A DNA stretch of 64,000 bases from Ruminococcus sp. (GTDB taxonomy: Bacteria > Bacillota > Clostridia > Oscillospirales > Ruminococcaceae). Positions 25,876 to 36,102 of the stretch are shown piece by piece. The notes beneath the pieces were generated by a model. It saw only the letters and a program-made list of their open reading frames with translations. It was not told the DNA's origin and ran no database searches. The stretch lies in assembly GCA_031262495.1 (NCBI GenBank), contig JAISHV010000084.1, forward strand, positions 30,082-94,081, in the 5' to 3' direction. Position numbers and translations under genes: made by a program. Every line of letters starts with the position of its first letter. The first letter of the stretch is position 1.

Positions 25876-26118
25876 CAGGGGGATGGGGGAGGGGGACGTG
25901 TCGCGCACTAACAAGTGAGTGCTGGTGAGGGGGTAGGGGGGCGGCGTGTCACTACCGCCGCTATAGCCGCCCCTTTCCCCCTTACCCCTGACAAGTTCAT
26001 GCAAACGTGACATTCACGACATTCATATGACATTCACAGACATTCATTCTGACATTCATCCGACATTCAAACGCGACATTCAAATTCTGACATCTGTCTT
26101 CTAAAATCTGATTTCTGT
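25876..26118 (-). repeat. Composite mosaic repeat, copy B
   Basis: G-run hairpin 25876-25989, 7 GACATTCA units 26009-26081, heptamers 26083-26118 ending at the pheS stop. Confidence 0.9.
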
Positions 26119-26119
26119 G

Positions 26120-27139
26120 TTAGCTTACAAACTGTGACAAATTCGCCAATTTCCCCGAGTTTAAATCCCGAATATCTTTAATACCGTATTTCATCATCGC
26201 AAGCCGCGTTAAACCTAAACCAAATGCAAATCCCGTGTATTTTTCAGAATCAATACCGCCCTCTTTGAGCACATTCGGGTGAATCATTCCGCAGGGACAG
26301 AGTTCAAGCCAACCCGAATTCTTGCATGAAGGGCAGCCTTCACCGCCGCAGATAAGACAACTGATATCAAGTTCAAACCCCGGCTCTACAAATGGGAAAA
26401 ATCCCGGGCGCAAGCGTACTTCGATATCCTTTTCAAATACTTCGGACAGCATCTTTTTCATAAAATAGATAAGATTGCTTATAGAAATATCCGTGTCAAT
26501 CATAATACCCTCCATCTGAAAGAAAGTGTTTTCATGACAGGCATCGGTAGCTTCATTTCTGAAACAACGCCCCGGGAAGATAGCGCGGAGAGGCGCACCG
26601 TATTTCTTCATAATGGCGTTTTGCGCCGCCGATGTGTGGGTTTTCAGGAGTTGTCCGTTTTCGAGATAATAGGTATCCTGCATATCGCGGGCAGGGTGAT
26701 CTTTCGGGATATTTACGGCTTCAAAACAGTTGTAGTCGTCAGTAACTTCGGGGTATTCTTCAATCGTAAATCCCATTGAGGCGAAAATTTCTTCGCATTT
26801 GCGCTGAACAAGCGTAATCGGGTGATACGAGCCCGCCGCCGTTTTTGAGGGCACTGACAAATCATAAAGCGGTGCGGCGTTCACCATAAGTTCTTCTTCT
26901 TTGAGCTTTATGGCTATTATTTTTTCGGCGATGAGGATTTCGGCTTCTTTTTTGAGCCTGTTTATTGCGCCGCCGAGGGTCTTTTTCTCTTCGCCCGAGA
27001 CATTGCGCAAACCCGCTAACGCTTCCGTTATGTGACCTTTTTTGCCTAAAAATTTCACACGGAGTTCTTCAAGTTTGCCCGATTCAGAGGCATTTTCTAA
27101 ATCTTCATTCAGATTTTTTCGGATCTCTTCGATATTCAT
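26120..27139 (-). CDS. pheS: Phenylalanine--tRNA ligase alpha subunit
   Basis: HPITLVQRKCEEIFASMGF...GRCFRNEATDACHENTFFQMEG...GFAFGLGLTRLAMMKYGIKDIRDL. Confidence 0.97.
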   Translation of the reverse strand: MNIEEIRKNLNEDLENASESGKLEELRVKFLGKKGHITEALAGLRNVSGEEKKTLGGAINRLKKEAEILIAEKIIAIKLKEEELMVNAAPLYDLSVPSKTAAGSYHPITLVQRKCEEIFASMGFTIEEYPEVTDDYNCFEAVNIPKDHPARDMQDTYYLENGQLLKTHTSAAQNAIMKKYGAPLRAIFPGRCFRNEATDACHENTFFQMEGIMIDTDISISNLIYFMKKMLSEVFEKDIEVRLRPGFFPFVEPGFELDISCLICGGEGCPSCKNSGWLELCPCGMIHPNVLKEGGIDSEKYTGFAFGLGLTRLAMMKYGIKDIRDLNSGKLANLSQFVS

Positions 27140-27159
27140 TATTTTTCAAATCTTTCTAT

Positions 27160-27585
27160 TTACTTAATTATAAACGTAATCTCTGCTGAACAAGCCTTTT
27201 CTCCGCCGACTGTGGCAATTCCTTTCCCGACACCCACAGGACCTTTTGTTTTTATAATTTCAACATCTAAAATTAAATCGTCCCCGGGCACAACTTCACG
27301 TCTGAACTTTACATCATTGATGCCGCCGAAAAAACCGATTTTCCCCGTATTTTCGGGTAACGACAAAATCGCGGTGCAGCCTGTCTGCGCCATCATTTCG
27401 ACAATAAGTACTCCGGGCGTGACAGGGTGACCGGGGAAATGCCCCGTAAACCAAAAATCGTCTGCCTTGATATGTTTAACGGCTTTAGCGCGTTTGCCCG
27501 GCTCCATTTCGACAATTTCATCAATCAGTAAAAACGGGTCGCGGTGAGGGATTATTTCCATTATTTGTTCTTTGTTTAATACCAT
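27160..27585 (-). CDS. fabZ: 3-hydroxyacyl-ACP dehydratase FabZ
   Basis: IIPHRDPFLLIDEIVEMEPGKRAKAVKHIKADDFWFTGHFPGHPVTPGVLIVEMMAQ. Confidence 0.96.
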   Translation of the reverse strand: MVLNKEQIMEIIPHRDPFLLIDEIVEMEPGKRAKAVKHIKADDFWFTGHFPGHPVTPGVLIVEMMAQTGCTAILSLPENTGKIGFFGGINDVKFRREVVPGDDLILDVEIIKTKGPVGVGKGIATVGGEKACSAEITFIIK

Positions 27586-27620
27586 TTTGTTTTTCCTTAA
27601 TACAGAATACAGATATTTGC

Positions 27621-27692
27621 TTCTACGCGGTGAGCATCTTTAAGCTATGAAATACTTTCATCGCGAATCAGTCCAGTCGGGTCACCGACTAA
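27621..27692. repeat. REP-like element, single arm
   Basis: ctacgcggtgagcatcttt...actttcatcgcgaatcagtccAGTCGGgtcaCCGACT. Confidence 0.8.
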
Positions 27693-28128
27693 TTATCATA
27701 ACATCCTGATCAAATTCAAGCGGCTCTGCATCTTTCACTAAAATTTCTTTTACAGTACCGTCAAATTCGCTCGGCACTTCATTCATAACTTTCATTGATT
27801 CAATTATAAATAGGATATCGCCTTTTTTAACAGTCTGCCCGACAGTAACAAACGGCGGTTTGCCCGGTGAAGCACTCTCGTAGAATGTGCCTATGAGGGG
27901 GGCTTTGACGATATTGCCGTTCAAAACGGCAGTAGTATTTTGGGGGATTTGCGGTATGGACGTTTTATCAGCGGCTCTGTTATTGCCGTGATACTGACGC
28001 GGAAATTTTTTCTCTAAAATTACATTATAATCCTGTTTTTTATTTTCAAGTTCAATACGCGTAAGTCCGTTATCATTCATAATTTGCGCAAGGGAACGGA
28101 TATCATCTTCAATTAATTTATCTATCAT
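27682..28128 (-). CDS. accB: Acetyl-CoA carboxylase biotin carboxyl carrier protein
   Basis: APLIGTFYESASPGKPPFVTVGQTVKKGDILFIIESMKVMNEVPSEFDGTVKEILV. Confidence 0.95.
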   Translation of the reverse strand: MIDKLIEDDIRSLAQIMNDNGLTRIELENKKQDYNVILEKKFPRQYHGNNRAADKTSIPQIPQNTTAVLNGNIVKAPLIGTFYESASPGKPPFVTVGQTVKKGDILFIIESMKVMNEVPSEFDGTVKEILVKDAEPLEFDQDVMIISR

Positions 28129-29363
28129 TCAGAACCTACTTTCTTAATACAAATACACGCATTATGACCGCCGAAGCCCAAACTGTTTGAGAGGGCGGCA
28201 TTTACTTCTGTTTGAATTGTACCCTCTGTACAATAATTCAAATCACATTCGGGGTCGGTCACTCTGAATCCCGCTGTTTTGTGTAAAAATCCCTCTTTTA
28301 TCTCGATAGCTACTGCCGCCGCTTCTACAGCACCTGCCGCGCCTAAGAGGTGTCCCATCAGGGATTTCGTGGAATTTACTTTGAGTTTTGAGGCGTGTTC
28401 ACCGAAAGCGATTTTGAGGGCTGTCGTTTCCGATTTATCATTCAGCCCCGTAGATGTGCCGTGAGCATTGATATAGTCTATATCGGCGGGGCTAAGTCCC
28501 GCTTCTTTCACGGCGTTTTCCATTGCGCGTGCCGCCGCTTCGCCTGTGGGGGATGGGGCTGTTATGTGATATGAATCATCTGTCGCACCGTAACCCGCTA
28601 TCTCGGCATAGATTTTCGCACCGCGTTTGACGGCGTGTTCGTATTCTTCAAGGATTAAAGCCGCCGCACCCTCACCCAAAACAAATCCGTCGCGCTCTTT
28701 GTCAAAAGGGATTGAAGCACGTTCTAAGTCGGATGAATGGCTCAACGCTTTCATATTATTGAAAGCCGCAAGGGTGAATTCGTTTACAACAGACTCCGCG
28801 CCGCCCGCTATAACTACATCAAGATAACCGTCTTTGATTTTGCGGAAGGCTTCGCCCAATGCGTGAGTTGATGAAGCACAGGCACTTGAAATAATATAGT
28901 TGTCGCCGCAAAACCCCGTCTGCATAGCTACAGCACCGCTTGCCATATTGCCGATCATCATCGGCACATATAAAGCGGATATGCGGTTTGAGCCTTTTTC
29001 TGTCATTTTTGTATGTTCATCAAGTGTAAGCTGAAGCCCGCCGATACCGACACCGAACATTACCCCGCGCCTGAACTTATCTATATCCGAAAAATCGGTT
29101 CCGCAGTCTTTTAAGGCATCTTTTGAAGCGGCAACGGCAAATTGTGCAAAACGGTCTGTGCGCCGCGCTTCCTTTTTATCCATATAATTTTCGGGCACAA
29201 AATCTTTCACAATCCCGGCGACTTTAACGTCAAAATTTTCGCCCACAACATCCCCGAGATAAGAAAACCCGATTGTCCCGTCTTTGAGGCTCTGTGAAAA
29301 TTCAGAAACACTGTTCCCGATAGGGGAAATAACACCAATCCCCGTGATTACTACTCGTGACAT
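28125..29363 (-). CDS. fabF: Beta-ketoacyl-ACP synthase II
   Basis: MSRVVITGIGVISPIGN...ISSACASSTHALGEAFR...INAHGTSTGLNDKSE...LGAAGAVEA. Confidence 0.96.
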   Translation of the reverse strand: MSRVVITGIGVISPIGNSVSEFSQSLKDGTIGFSYLGDVVGENFDVKVAGIVKDFVPENYMDKKEARRTDRFAQFAVAASKDALKDCGTDFSDIDKFRRGVMFGVGIGGLQLTLDEHTKMTEKGSNRISALYVPMMIGNMASGAVAMQTGFCGDNYIISSACASSTHALGEAFRKIKDGYLDVVIAGGAESVVNEFTLAAFNNMKALSHSSDLERASIPFDKERDGFVLGEGAAALILEEYEHAVKRGAKIYAEIAGYGATDDSYHITAPSPTGEAAARAMENAVKEAGLSPADIDYINAHGTSTGLNDKSETTALKIAFGEHASKLKVNSTKSLMGHLLGAAGAVEAAAVAIEIKEGFLHKTAGFRVTDPECDLNYCTEGTIQTEVNAALSNSLGFGGHNACICIKKVGSE

Positions 29364-29391
29364 AAATAATTTTAACTCCAAAACAGACGTA

Positions 29392-29440
29392 TCTGTACTC
29401 TATTCTGTATTCTGTATTCTGTACTCTGTATTCTGTATTC
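29392..29440 (-). repeat. Heptamer array between fabG and fabF
   Basis: ctgtactctattctgtattctgtattctgtactctgtattctgtattca. Confidence 0.9.
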
Positions 29441-30176
29441 ACATACTTAAGCCGCCGCTTATTTCTATAACTTGCCCTGTGACGTATGAGGCTTTGTCTG
29501 AACAGAGGAAATCCACCACTTCGGCTACTTCTTCGGGTGTGCCGTAACGCCGCATAGCTATCGCTTCAAGCATTTTTGCCTTTTGTTCTTCGGTGAGCTT
29601 GTCCGTCATAGGCGTACTTATAAAACCCGGGGCAACCGCATTGACGGTGATATTTTTGCGCCCCAGTTCTTTTGCGGCGGTTTTTGTCATACCGATTACG
29701 GCGGCTTTTGAAGCGGAATAATTCATCTGCCCGGGGTTGCCGTAAAGCCCTGCTACAGACGCTATATTAACGATTCTGCCGTATTTTTGACGAAGCATAA
29801 TATTTGACACGAATTTCGTCATATTAAATACACTTTTTTGATTTACGGCAATAACCATATCGTATTGTTCATCGCTCATCCGTGCGATAAGTCCGTCACG
29901 GGTAATTCCTGCGTTATTGACGAGCGCGCTTATTTCGCCGAAATCCTCTTTGACAGCTTTCGCAAGTTTTTCACATTCGTCTGATTTTGAAACATCAGCA
30001 TAATAAGCTTTCGCCGTTATACCGAATTTTTCGCACTCTGCTATAATATCAGTCCCCTCAAAGGACTTTTCATTAAGGTCATTGAGCGCGACATTAAACC
30101 CCGACTGAGCAAGCTTTAAAGCGATTGCCGCACCTATACCTCGGGCTGAACCTGTGATAATTGCTGTTTTTGCCAT
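29439..30176 (-). CDS. fabG: 3-oxoacyl-ACP reductase FabG
   Basis: TGSARGIGAAIA, NNAGITRDGL, YSASKAAVIGMTK, SDKASYVTGQVIEISGGLSM. Confidence 0.96.
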   Translation of the reverse strand: MAKTAIITGSARGIGAAIALKLAQSGFNVALNDLNEKSFEGTDIIAECEKFGITAKAYYADVSKSDECEKLAKAVKEDFGEISALVNNAGITRDGLIARMSDEQYDMVIAVNQKSVFNMTKFVSNIMLRQKYGRIVNIASVAGLYGNPGQMNYSASKAAVIGMTKTAAKELGRKNITVNAVAPGFISTPMTDKLTEEQKAKMLEAIAMRRYGTPEEVAEVVDFLCSDKASYVTGQVIEISGGLSM

Positions 30177-30229
30177 TGTTTAACCTTTTTCTAATATTAA
30201 TTTATAAATTGTCTTTGAATGTTTAAATT

Positions 30230-31225
30230 TTAAAATTCAAAAACAATACTGCCGTAAGTAAGACCCGCGCCGAAACCGACAAGGCAAATTTTATCCCCGC
30301 GTTTTATTGCGCCCGATTTAACGCCCTCATAAAGGGCTAAGGGGATTGTCACGCCGGAGGTATTTCCGTGGTTTTCTATATTTACGTAAAAGCGTTCTAA
30401 GGGTATATCCATTGACTTCGCCGCCGCCTGAATAATCCGCAGATTCGCCTGATGAGGGATAAAAAAGTCGATATCACTTAGTGTCAGCCCCGCAGCGGTT
30501 ACCGCTTTTTCGGTGGCAATGGGGAGCACTCTGACCGCGAATTTATAGACTTCTTTGCCGTCTTGAATAATTTTTTCGTATTTGCCCGGAAATTCGCTTT
30601 CCCACGTGTGATTTTGTTCACCGAAAGGATGATCTTCATAGCAGTGTTTGCCGTAAAGCGAAGAAGCCCCCGTGCCGTCAGCCCCCAAAAATGAGCCGTA
30701 AATGTCCGAAGCACTCTCGCCGCGTGTAACAACCACGGAAGCAGAACCGTCCCCGAAGAGTATTGCCGTAGCGCGGTCATTAAAATCCACAATTGCCGAC
30801 AACCTATCAGAAGCCGTAACTAAAACATACTCAAGGTTTTTATCTGTCTCCAAAAACCGCCGCGCCGTGTCTAATGCATAAATAAACCCTGAACAAGCGG
30901 CGTTTACGTCAAAAGCGGCGGCATTTTGCGCACCGATTTCACGCTGAACCATACAGGCAAGCGACGGGCAGAAAAAGTCCCCGGTGATGGTTGTAGCGAT
31001 GATAAGCCCTACCTGTGAAGCTTCAATCCCGGCATCTCGGAGTGCCTCGGTTGCACTTTTTGCACCTAATTCAAAGGTAGATTCACCCTGTGAATACCGG
31101 CGCGTGTGAATTCCCGTCCGCGTGGATATCCATTCATCGGATGTATCCATTATGCTTTCAAAATCTGCATTTCTGACCGCTCTTTCGGGTGAGAAAGCAC
31201 CGACTCCGCAAATTTTTATGCCCAT
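30230..31225 (-). CDS. fabH: Beta-ketoacyl-ACP synthase III
   Basis: FDVNAACSGFIYALD, FIPHQANLRIIQAAAKSM, NIENHGNTSGVTIPLAL. Confidence 0.96.
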   Translation of the reverse strand: MGIKICGVGAFSPERAVRNADFESIMDTSDEWISTRTGIHTRRYSQGESTFELGAKSATEALRDAGIEASQVGLIIATTITGDFFCPSLACMVQREIGAQNAAAFDVNAACSGFIYALDTARRFLETDKNLEYVLVTASDRLSAIVDFNDRATAILFGDGSASVVVTRGESASDIYGSFLGADGTGASSLYGKHCYEDHPFGEQNHTWESEFPGKYEKIIQDGKEVYKFAVRVLPIATEKAVTAAGLTLSDIDFFIPHQANLRIIQAAAKSMDIPLERFYVNIENHGNTSGVTIPLALYEGVKSGAIKRGDKICLVGFGAGLTYGSIVFEF

Positions 31226-31419
31226 TTAAATAAAATCCTTTTGAAAATACGAAAAAAAGCTTGTATTTTTATGAAAAATAATGTATACTATTTTTTGAAG
31301 ATTTTTATTGTTATATATAAATACACTTTCTATTTTATCATTATATTTTGAGTTTGTCAATATTTTTTTTAAAGTTTACCTATTTTACCCCTTAATATTT
31401 CCGAAAAGAGAGATAATAT

Positions 31420-32307
31420 ATGTCAGACAATCAAAAAACTGTATTTTTATTCCCGGGTCAAGGTTCGGCGTACGCGGGAATGGGACAAGATATACTTCAA
31501 AAAGCCCACGATATCGCGAAAAGCGTGTTTGAAACTGCATCGGAGATACTCGGCTACAACCTGTTTCACGTAACTGAAAACGCCGAAAAACTTGCTCATA
31601 CCCGCTACGCGCAACCCGCTATCGCCGCCGTATCCGTTATTTCGGCGAAAATAAGACAGCAAAGAGGCGAAACCTGTGAAGCAGTCGCGGGTCATTCCCT
31701 CGGCGAATACCCGGCGATGCAATTTTCAGGCATTATAACCCTTGAAGGGATGTTTGAGCTTCTGAAAATACGCGGCGAAGCTATGGAATCAGCCGCTGAG
31801 GCTCAAAAGGGCGTGATGTACGCCGTTATGGGCGCGGATATTTTTACAATCGAAAAAATTTGTGCTGATACACCCGGATTGGTTGTACCCGCGAATTTTA
31901 ATTCTGCGGCTCAAACGGTTATAGCAGGGCTGTCTGAACCTTGTGAAACGGCGGCGCAAAAACTCTCCGCCGAGGGCGCTAAAACCATAAAGCTCGCTGT
32001 AGCAGGTGCTTTTCACACAGAACTGATGAAATCCGCCGCCGACACTATGCTTGAAGCCGCGAAACGGTTTACGTTTAAAACCCCCGAAATTCCGTTTTAT
32101 TCTAACCTCACAGGCGCACGTCTTTATGATTTTTCGGATTTCGCACAAAAAATCGCCGATCATATCACAAGCCCTGTCCGTTTTAAACAAGAACTTGAAA
32201 GTCTTTATTCAGACGGATTTACGAATTACCTCGAAGCCGCTCCGGGTAAGGTTTTGACCGGCTGTGTGAAAAAAACGCTCAAAGGCGTTGAAGCCAAAAG
32301 TTTTTGA
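31420..32307 (+). CDS. fabD: ACP S-malonyltransferase
   Basis: VFLFPGQGSAYAGMGQD, VAGHSLGEYPA. Confidence 0.95.
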   Translation: MSDNQKTVFLFPGQGSAYAGMGQDILQKAHDIAKSVFETASEILGYNLFHVTENAEKLAHTRYAQPAIAAVSVISAKIRQQRGETCEAVAGHSLGEYPAMQFSGIITLEGMFELLKIRGEAMESAAEAQKGVMYAVMGADIFTIEKICADTPGLVVPANFNSAAQTVIAGLSEPCETAAQKLSAEGAKTIKLAVAGAFHTELMKSAADTMLEAAKRFTFKTPEIPFYSNLTGARLYDFSDFAQKIADHITSPVRFKQELESLYSDGFTNYLEAAPGKVLTGCVKKTLKGVEAKSF

Positions 32308-32330
32308 TTATTAAGAGTACTAAAAAAATA

Positions 32331-33137
32331 ATGAAATACGGATTATTAGGTTACCCCTTAGGACATTCAATGTCGCCTGTAATACACAAAGCGTTGCTGC
32401 GGTCTCTTGAAATAAACGCCGAGTACGATTTATACCCGACGCCGCCCGAAAAACTCACGGAGCGCGTTCCCGCTCTGCTTTCTATGGACGGCTTTAACGT
32501 GACTATCCCCTATAAAACCGAGATAATAAAATTTTTAGACGGCGTAGAAGGTTACGCCGAACGTTACGGCAGTGTCAATACCGTTGCTATGAAAGCCGGG
32601 CGAAATATCGGCTATAACACCGACTGTATCGGCTTTTTACGTGCTCTGACCGCCGAGGGTATTCCTTTTGAGGGAAATATTCTGCTCCTTGGTGCAGGCG
32701 GCGCGGGGCGCGTCATAGCGTATCTTGCGGCAGAACAGGGACTGCCCTTGACAATCGCCGCCCGCGACACCGCGAAAGCCAAACTTTTAGCCGACGAAAT
32801 AGAGAGCAAAATCGGGAAATCTCCCATAGAAATTACAGGTTTTGACACAACGGGCGAATTTGACCTGATTATCAATTCAACCCCCGTAGGAGTGTTCCCG
32901 AAAATTAATGAATGTCCTGTTTTTGATGAACAAATAAAACGCTGTAAATACGCCTATGATTTGGTTTATAATCCCAAAGAAACGCTGTTTATGAAAAAAG
33001 CGAAAGATTTCGGCTTAAAAACCGCGGGCGGATTGTCAATGCTGGTATTCCAAGCTGTTGCATCAGAAGAAATTTGGCATAACTGTAAAATATCAGACGA
33101 AACGGCGAATAATATTATAGAAAATTTAGTCATTTGA
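32331..33137 (+). CDS. aroE: Shikimate dehydrogenase
   Basis: MKYGLLGYPLGHSMSPVIHKALL, GFNVTIPYKTEI, LLLGAGGAGRVIAYLA. Confidence 0.95.
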   Translation: MKYGLLGYPLGHSMSPVIHKALLRSLEINAEYDLYPTPPEKLTERVPALLSMDGFNVTIPYKTEIIKFLDGVEGYAERYGSVNTVAMKAGRNIGYNTDCIGFLRALTAEGIPFEGNILLLGAGGAGRVIAYLAAEQGLPLTIAARDTAKAKLLADEIESKIGKSPIEITGFDTTGEFDLIINSTPVGVFPKINECPVFDEQIKRCKYAYDLVYNPKETLFMKKAKDFGLKTAGGLSMLVFQAVASEEIWHNCKISDETANNIIENLVI

Positions 33138-33176
33138 CATATTTTTCAGTCGAAATAAAGAAAAATAAAATTTTTC

Positions 33177-33205
33177 TTGACATTTGATTTAATTTAAGAT
33201 ATAAT
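33177..33205 (+). promoter_or_regulatory. Promoter TTGACA-17bp-TATAAT
   Basis: 33177-33182 and 33200-33205. Confidence 0.75.
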
Positions 33206-33307
33206 AAATAGGGTGTTCAGTGTTCACCACTAATTTAAGTTAGTTTTTTCAAATTTAGTATAATATATTGACGTTAAGAAAATTTTAACAGGAGCAAGTC
33301 GAGTAAA

Positions 33308-34438
33308 TTGCAAAAAAATATGTATTTCGGGAGCGTTCGTTTTTTTAAACACTTGATATACACAACGTTCTTTGTGTTACTCGGAACGATTGTTTTTCTT
33401 GCAGTTTTTTTCGGAATTAAATATTTTCAGAAAAAGGAAATAACTGAAAAACTTGAGAATGAATTAACAGAGTTTCAAGCGGACTCAAAACTCAAGATAA
33501 ATATACCCGATTCGGCGACATTATACGATGTATATCTTCATCTTTTGGCAAAAGGATTCACCCAGCAGAATATAATGAATTTCCTTTCGGCAAACGATAC
33601 TGTGACGTTTAATAAGTATATTACGGAATATCTGACCGGCAATAAAGCCCTTGCGGACAGTTTTATCGACAGCTATGTCGGTGAGATTGAGATTGATACC
33701 GATGAAGAAACTCCGCCCGCACCCAAACCCGAACCTGTTGATACATCACCGGCGTATACAAAACTTTACCCTGATTTATACGCGGCACCGCCGACGGAAT
33801 TTTTTTCGGCGAAAGATACAGCCTACCTCACGTTCGACGACGGTCCGTCTTCTCATACGCCCGATATTTTATCAACACTTGATGAATACGGCATAAAAGC
33901 CACATTCTTCTTTTCAGGCGGAACAACCGAGGAAGACAAAAGAATAATGAAATCCGCCGCCGACAGCGGGCATACTATAGGTATTCATTCAATTTCACAT
34001 GATTATACGCTGATTTATGCTACAGTCGAGAGCTATCTTGAAGATTTTTACAACACGTATACGATCGTCTACGAAGCGACAGGCGTAAGGGCAAAAATCT
34101 TCCGATTCCCGGGCGGCTCGCTCAATAACTATAACCGCCTTATATATCAGCAGATTATCGCAGAAATGACCCGCCGAGGCTTTGTATATTACGACTGGAA
34201 TGTAGCCGGTGATGATGCTTCAAATGGTGCTACATGGACTTCTGTTTATAATAATGTTTTAGCAGGCGCAAGGGAACATATCGGCGGCAGAGCGATAGTG
34301 CTTCTGCACGACAGCAAATATACTACGGCGACAGTCATTGAGGATGTTATTGATGCTTTAATCAATATGGGATTTACATTCAAGCCTCTTGATGAAACAG
34401 TATTGCCCGTGACATTCTCGTATACTGATGTCCGATAG
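33308..34438 (+). CDS. Polysaccharide deacetylase family protein
   Basis: N-terminal TM; AYLTFDDGPSSHTPDILSTLDEYGIKATFFFSG...IGIHSISHDY...FRFPGGSLN. Confidence 0.92.
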   Translation: MQKNMYFGSVRFFKHLIYTTFFVLLGTIVFLAVFFGIKYFQKKEITEKLENELTEFQADSKLKINIPDSATLYDVYLHLLAKGFTQQNIMNFLSANDTVTFNKYITEYLTGNKALADSFIDSYVGEIEIDTDEETPPAPKPEPVDTSPAYTKLYPDLYAAPPTEFFSAKDTAYLTFDDGPSSHTPDILSTLDEYGIKATFFFSGGTTEEDKRIMKSAADSGHTIGIHSISHDYTLIYATVESYLEDFYNTYTIVYEATGVRAKIFRFPGGSLNNYNRLIYQQIIAEMTRRGFVYYDWNVAGDDASNGATWTSVYNNVLAGAREHIGGRAIVLLHDSKYTTATVIEDVIDALINMGFTFKPLDETVLPVTFSYTDVR

Positions 34439-34529
34439 CGGATTATTTCAGGCGAAAGCTATCGAAATGTTATAAAAGATATATAGTATAAATTTAAAAA
34501 TCAAAATTTCCGGATTTGGGAGAAAAGAA

Positions 34530-35525
34530 ATGAGCCTAAAAGATAATTTCAATCAAGCGATTAAAGAAATTCTCAAAAAAGACGGTTTAGACCCGAGTAA
34601 AAACGCGGACAAAAAGCGTCCCGATTTTTCGTCATATCTTGAAAATCCCGAAAAAACGGTCGAGTTAAACGCCGAAGAAACGGAAAGCACAATAACCCCA
34701 GCCGCCGCGCCGAAAGTATCAGATGCGGATGCGGTTTTGCGCTCCGTACGGCCGGTACCTGCCGACAGAGGCAGCGTATACCCTAAAGGCAGCGCGGTTG
34801 AGTCGCTTCTGGGTAACGCCGGAAAGAATATCGCCAATCCCGATGATGAAGATTATGACGCGTTCGGCGAACCCGCCGACCCCGAAAATATACAAGATGA
34901 ACTGATGTCAATGGGCAGACCGCCGCGCTCGGGCTTTTCGGGTGCTAACGCCCGTCCCCGCAATTTCGCAGGGGGCTACGGAGGCGGTTACAGCGGGGGC
35001 GGCTACAATGGCAGCGGGGGTTACGGTATGAGCCCCTCTGAGATGGATATGTTACAGCAGGAAGAAACGACGATTATTTCGCGTAACACGGTTATTGAGG
35101 GCAATATTAAAGCGTTTGCGAATGTAGCGATTGAAGGGTCTGTAAAAGGCGATATAAAGATTACAAAAGATTTGTCTATGTCAGGGCGCGTGATAGGCGA
35201 TATTGAGTGTAATAACTCCAGTCTGTCGGGAGCTTCCATGCAGGGCAACATCAGTTCAAAAGGACAGGTTCAGCTTGACCGCGACAGTCTCTTGCTCGGC
35301 GACATATCCGCTGGTTACCTCAATATAAACGGTAAAATCAAAGGCAATTTAGACATAGGCGGCAAAGCCGAATTCAAGGCAGACGCTTTCATTATGGGCA
35401 ATATCTCCGCCGCGACTATTACAGTTATAGACGGCGCGAATATCCAAGGTTATGTAAACACCACAGCGTTCAAAGAGACAACCGCTAATGTCTTCCCTGA
35501 ATCTATCGCTATAGAAGATAATTAA
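34530..35525 (+). CDS. Bactofilin / polymer-forming cytoskeletal protein
   Basis: ETTIISRNTVIEGNIKAFANVAIEGSVKGDIKITKDLSMSGRVIGDIECNNSSLSGASMQGNI. Confidence 0.85.
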   Translation: MSLKDNFNQAIKEILKKDGLDPSKNADKKRPDFSSYLENPEKTVELNAEETESTITPAAAPKVSDADAVLRSVRPVPADRGSVYPKGSAVESLLGNAGKNIANPDDEDYDAFGEPADPENIQDELMSMGRPPRSGFSGANARPRNFAGGYGGGYSGGGYNGSGGYGMSPSEMDMLQQEETTIISRNTVIEGNIKAFANVAIEGSVKGDIKITKDLSMSGRVIGDIECNNSSLSGASMQGNISSKGQVQLDRDSLLLGDISAGYLNINGKIKGNLDIGGKAEFKADAFIMGNISAATITVIDGANIQGYVNTTAFKETTANVFPESIAIEDN

Positions 35526-35619
35526 ATTTACCTTAAGCAGAATTTTTTTAAGCAGTAGTACTTTAATTAACCCGAAACTTAACTAATCTAATCTAATCTC
35601 TTTATTTTAGCCAATTAAC

Positions 35620-35892
35620 GAAAATATCGAAATTGCTAATAGACCGCCACCATGCTGCCACAGGGGGAGAGGGGTAGGGGACGTGCATAGCACTAACAAG
35701 TTAGTGCGGGGGTGAGGGGGAAGGGGGCGGCGGGGTAATACCGCCGCTATAGCCGCCCCCTCTCCCCTCATCCCCTGCAAGACATCGAAGACGGACATTC
35801 ACGACATTCATATGACATTCAAACGGACATTCACGACATTCATCCGACATTCAAACGGACATTCACAAAAATAAAATTTTAGATTTTAAAAG
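35620..35892 (-). repeat. Composite mosaic repeat, copy C
   Basis: Head acgaaaatatcgaaattgc, gaccgccaccatgctgccacaggggg, G-run hairpin 35661-35777, 7 GACATTCA units 35794-35868, tail acaaaaataaaattttagatttta. Confidence 0.9.
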
Positions 35893-36102
35893 GCAGTCGC
35901 CTTTTTGAAATAAACGAAAGCAGTAAAAAAAATCGCACTCATAGTTTCGGGTATAACATTCCCGTGGGAAACACCGGAAGAACTTTACATCAAGTCCGCA
36001 CTCAAAAAATGCGGGCTTCTTCCCTTTAATACAACGTCCTGCGGGATTTATAAATTCAGTATTGATGCTCGTCACAAAGGCAGTATCAAAAAGGTCTGTT
36101 CG

